A DNA stretch of 6,614 nt from assembly GCA_005883905.1 (NCBI GenBank), contig VAYD01000250.1:2949-9562 (forward strand), given 5' to 3'. Of the stretch, positions 6,468 through 6,614 are shown in pieces. The DNA is from Actinomycetota bacterium. Lineage in GTDB: Bacteria > Actinomycetota > Thermoleophilia > Solirubrobacterales > Solirubrobacteraceae. The notes under the pieces are model-generated. The model was not told the origin of the DNA. It saw only the letters and a program-made list of their open reading frames with translations, and ran no database searches. Position 1 is the stretch's first letter. Each line of letters begins with the position of its first letter. The position numbers and the translations under genes are program-made.

Positions 6468-6614
6468 CGCTCGTCGCCGTTGGTGTTCGGCAGCAGCGAG
6501 TGCCCGTCGAGCACCGCCTGCGCCAGGTCGAGGACCGAGCGATTCGTCGCGCGCGCCTTGGCCCGCAGCAGCTCGAAGGCGGCGCGCTCGTCGGCGGAGT
6601 GGCGCTCCATGAGG
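6464..6614 (-). CDS. C-terminal part of an ANTAR-domain regulator (5' end beyond the window)
   Basis: Reading the minus strand from the right edge gives 49 residues ending at TAA (6466-6464). The protein reads LMERHSADERAAFELLR, then AKARATNRSVLDLAQAVLDG, with a short polar tail HSLLPNTNGDER. The order ME-R-x(5-6)-E-x-A-F-x-x-L-R, then A-x-x-x-N-R, then L-D-x-A-x-A-V matches the second half of the ANTAR RNA-binding three-helix bundle, which causes antitermination by stabilising a two-hexaloop hairpin in target transcripts. In actinobacteria ANTAR domains are often preceded by GAF or receiver domains; that part lies outside the window, so the sensor type is unknown. The gene converges on addA and shares four bases (TTAG, 6464-6467) with its stop. 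It is too short to appear in a simple ORF scan, but the residue pattern is clear. Confidence 0.85.
   Translation of the reverse strand, partial: LMERHSADERAAFELLRAKARATNRSVLDLAQAVLDGHSLLPNTNGDER

Noticed and set aside
1..6614. A new defence or mobile system
   Set aside because: Each gene fits a common family (MFS exporter, AddB, AddA, ANTAR regulator). There are no transposase, integrase, repeat array or toxin-antitoxin features, and AddAB is core recombination repair.

Overview
The window is a stretch of very G+C-rich bacterial chromosome in which third codon positions are nearly all G or C. The composition, the ANTAR-domain regulator at the right edge and the style of the AddB/AddA-like proteins suggest a high-GC actinobacterium, perhaps a Thermoleophilia/Solirubrobacterales-type lineage. 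That taxonomic guess is inference from family resemblance, not a computed placement.

Layout. Bases 1-294 (+) are the 3' end of a 14-helix-type MFS drug exporter (DHA2/EmrB-QacA family). After a 37-base gap, 332-3200 (+) encodes an AddB-type subunit: a degenerate helicase-like N-terminal half, then a RecB-like PD-(D/E)XK nuclease domain with four Fe-S cysteines. Starting inside its last codons, 3161-6467 (+) encodes the partner AddA-type subunit: a UvrD/SF1A helicase with a C-terminal RecB-like nuclease. On the opposite strand, the last 49 codons of an ANTAR-domain response regulator run from the right edge to 6464 and converge on addA, sharing a TTAG stop overlap. Genes fill essentially the whole window. 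The only non-coding stretch is 295-331, and I see no RNA gene, mobile element, CRISPR array or terminator.

How it fits together. AddA (motor plus nuclease) and AddB (structural scaffold plus nuclease) normally form a heterodimer that unwinds and resects double-strand DNA ends to load RecA. The addB-addA order and the overlapping junction are those of a translationally coupled two-gene unit.

Main surprise. Neither gene is intact as written. Each shifts reading frame once, at about 2804 and about 4600, in the same direction (frame 2 to frame 3). At the first site the shift also removes the conserved block (family form G-x-I-D-R-x-D) that carries a catalytic aspartate of the AddB nuclease. At the second a short linker before a helicase 2A segment appears shortened. 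Everything else in both proteins is well conserved, so this is either very recent loss of AddAB or, quite plausibly, two small assembly or sequencing deletions. No new system is evident; the window is a core recombination-repair locus with these two lesions.
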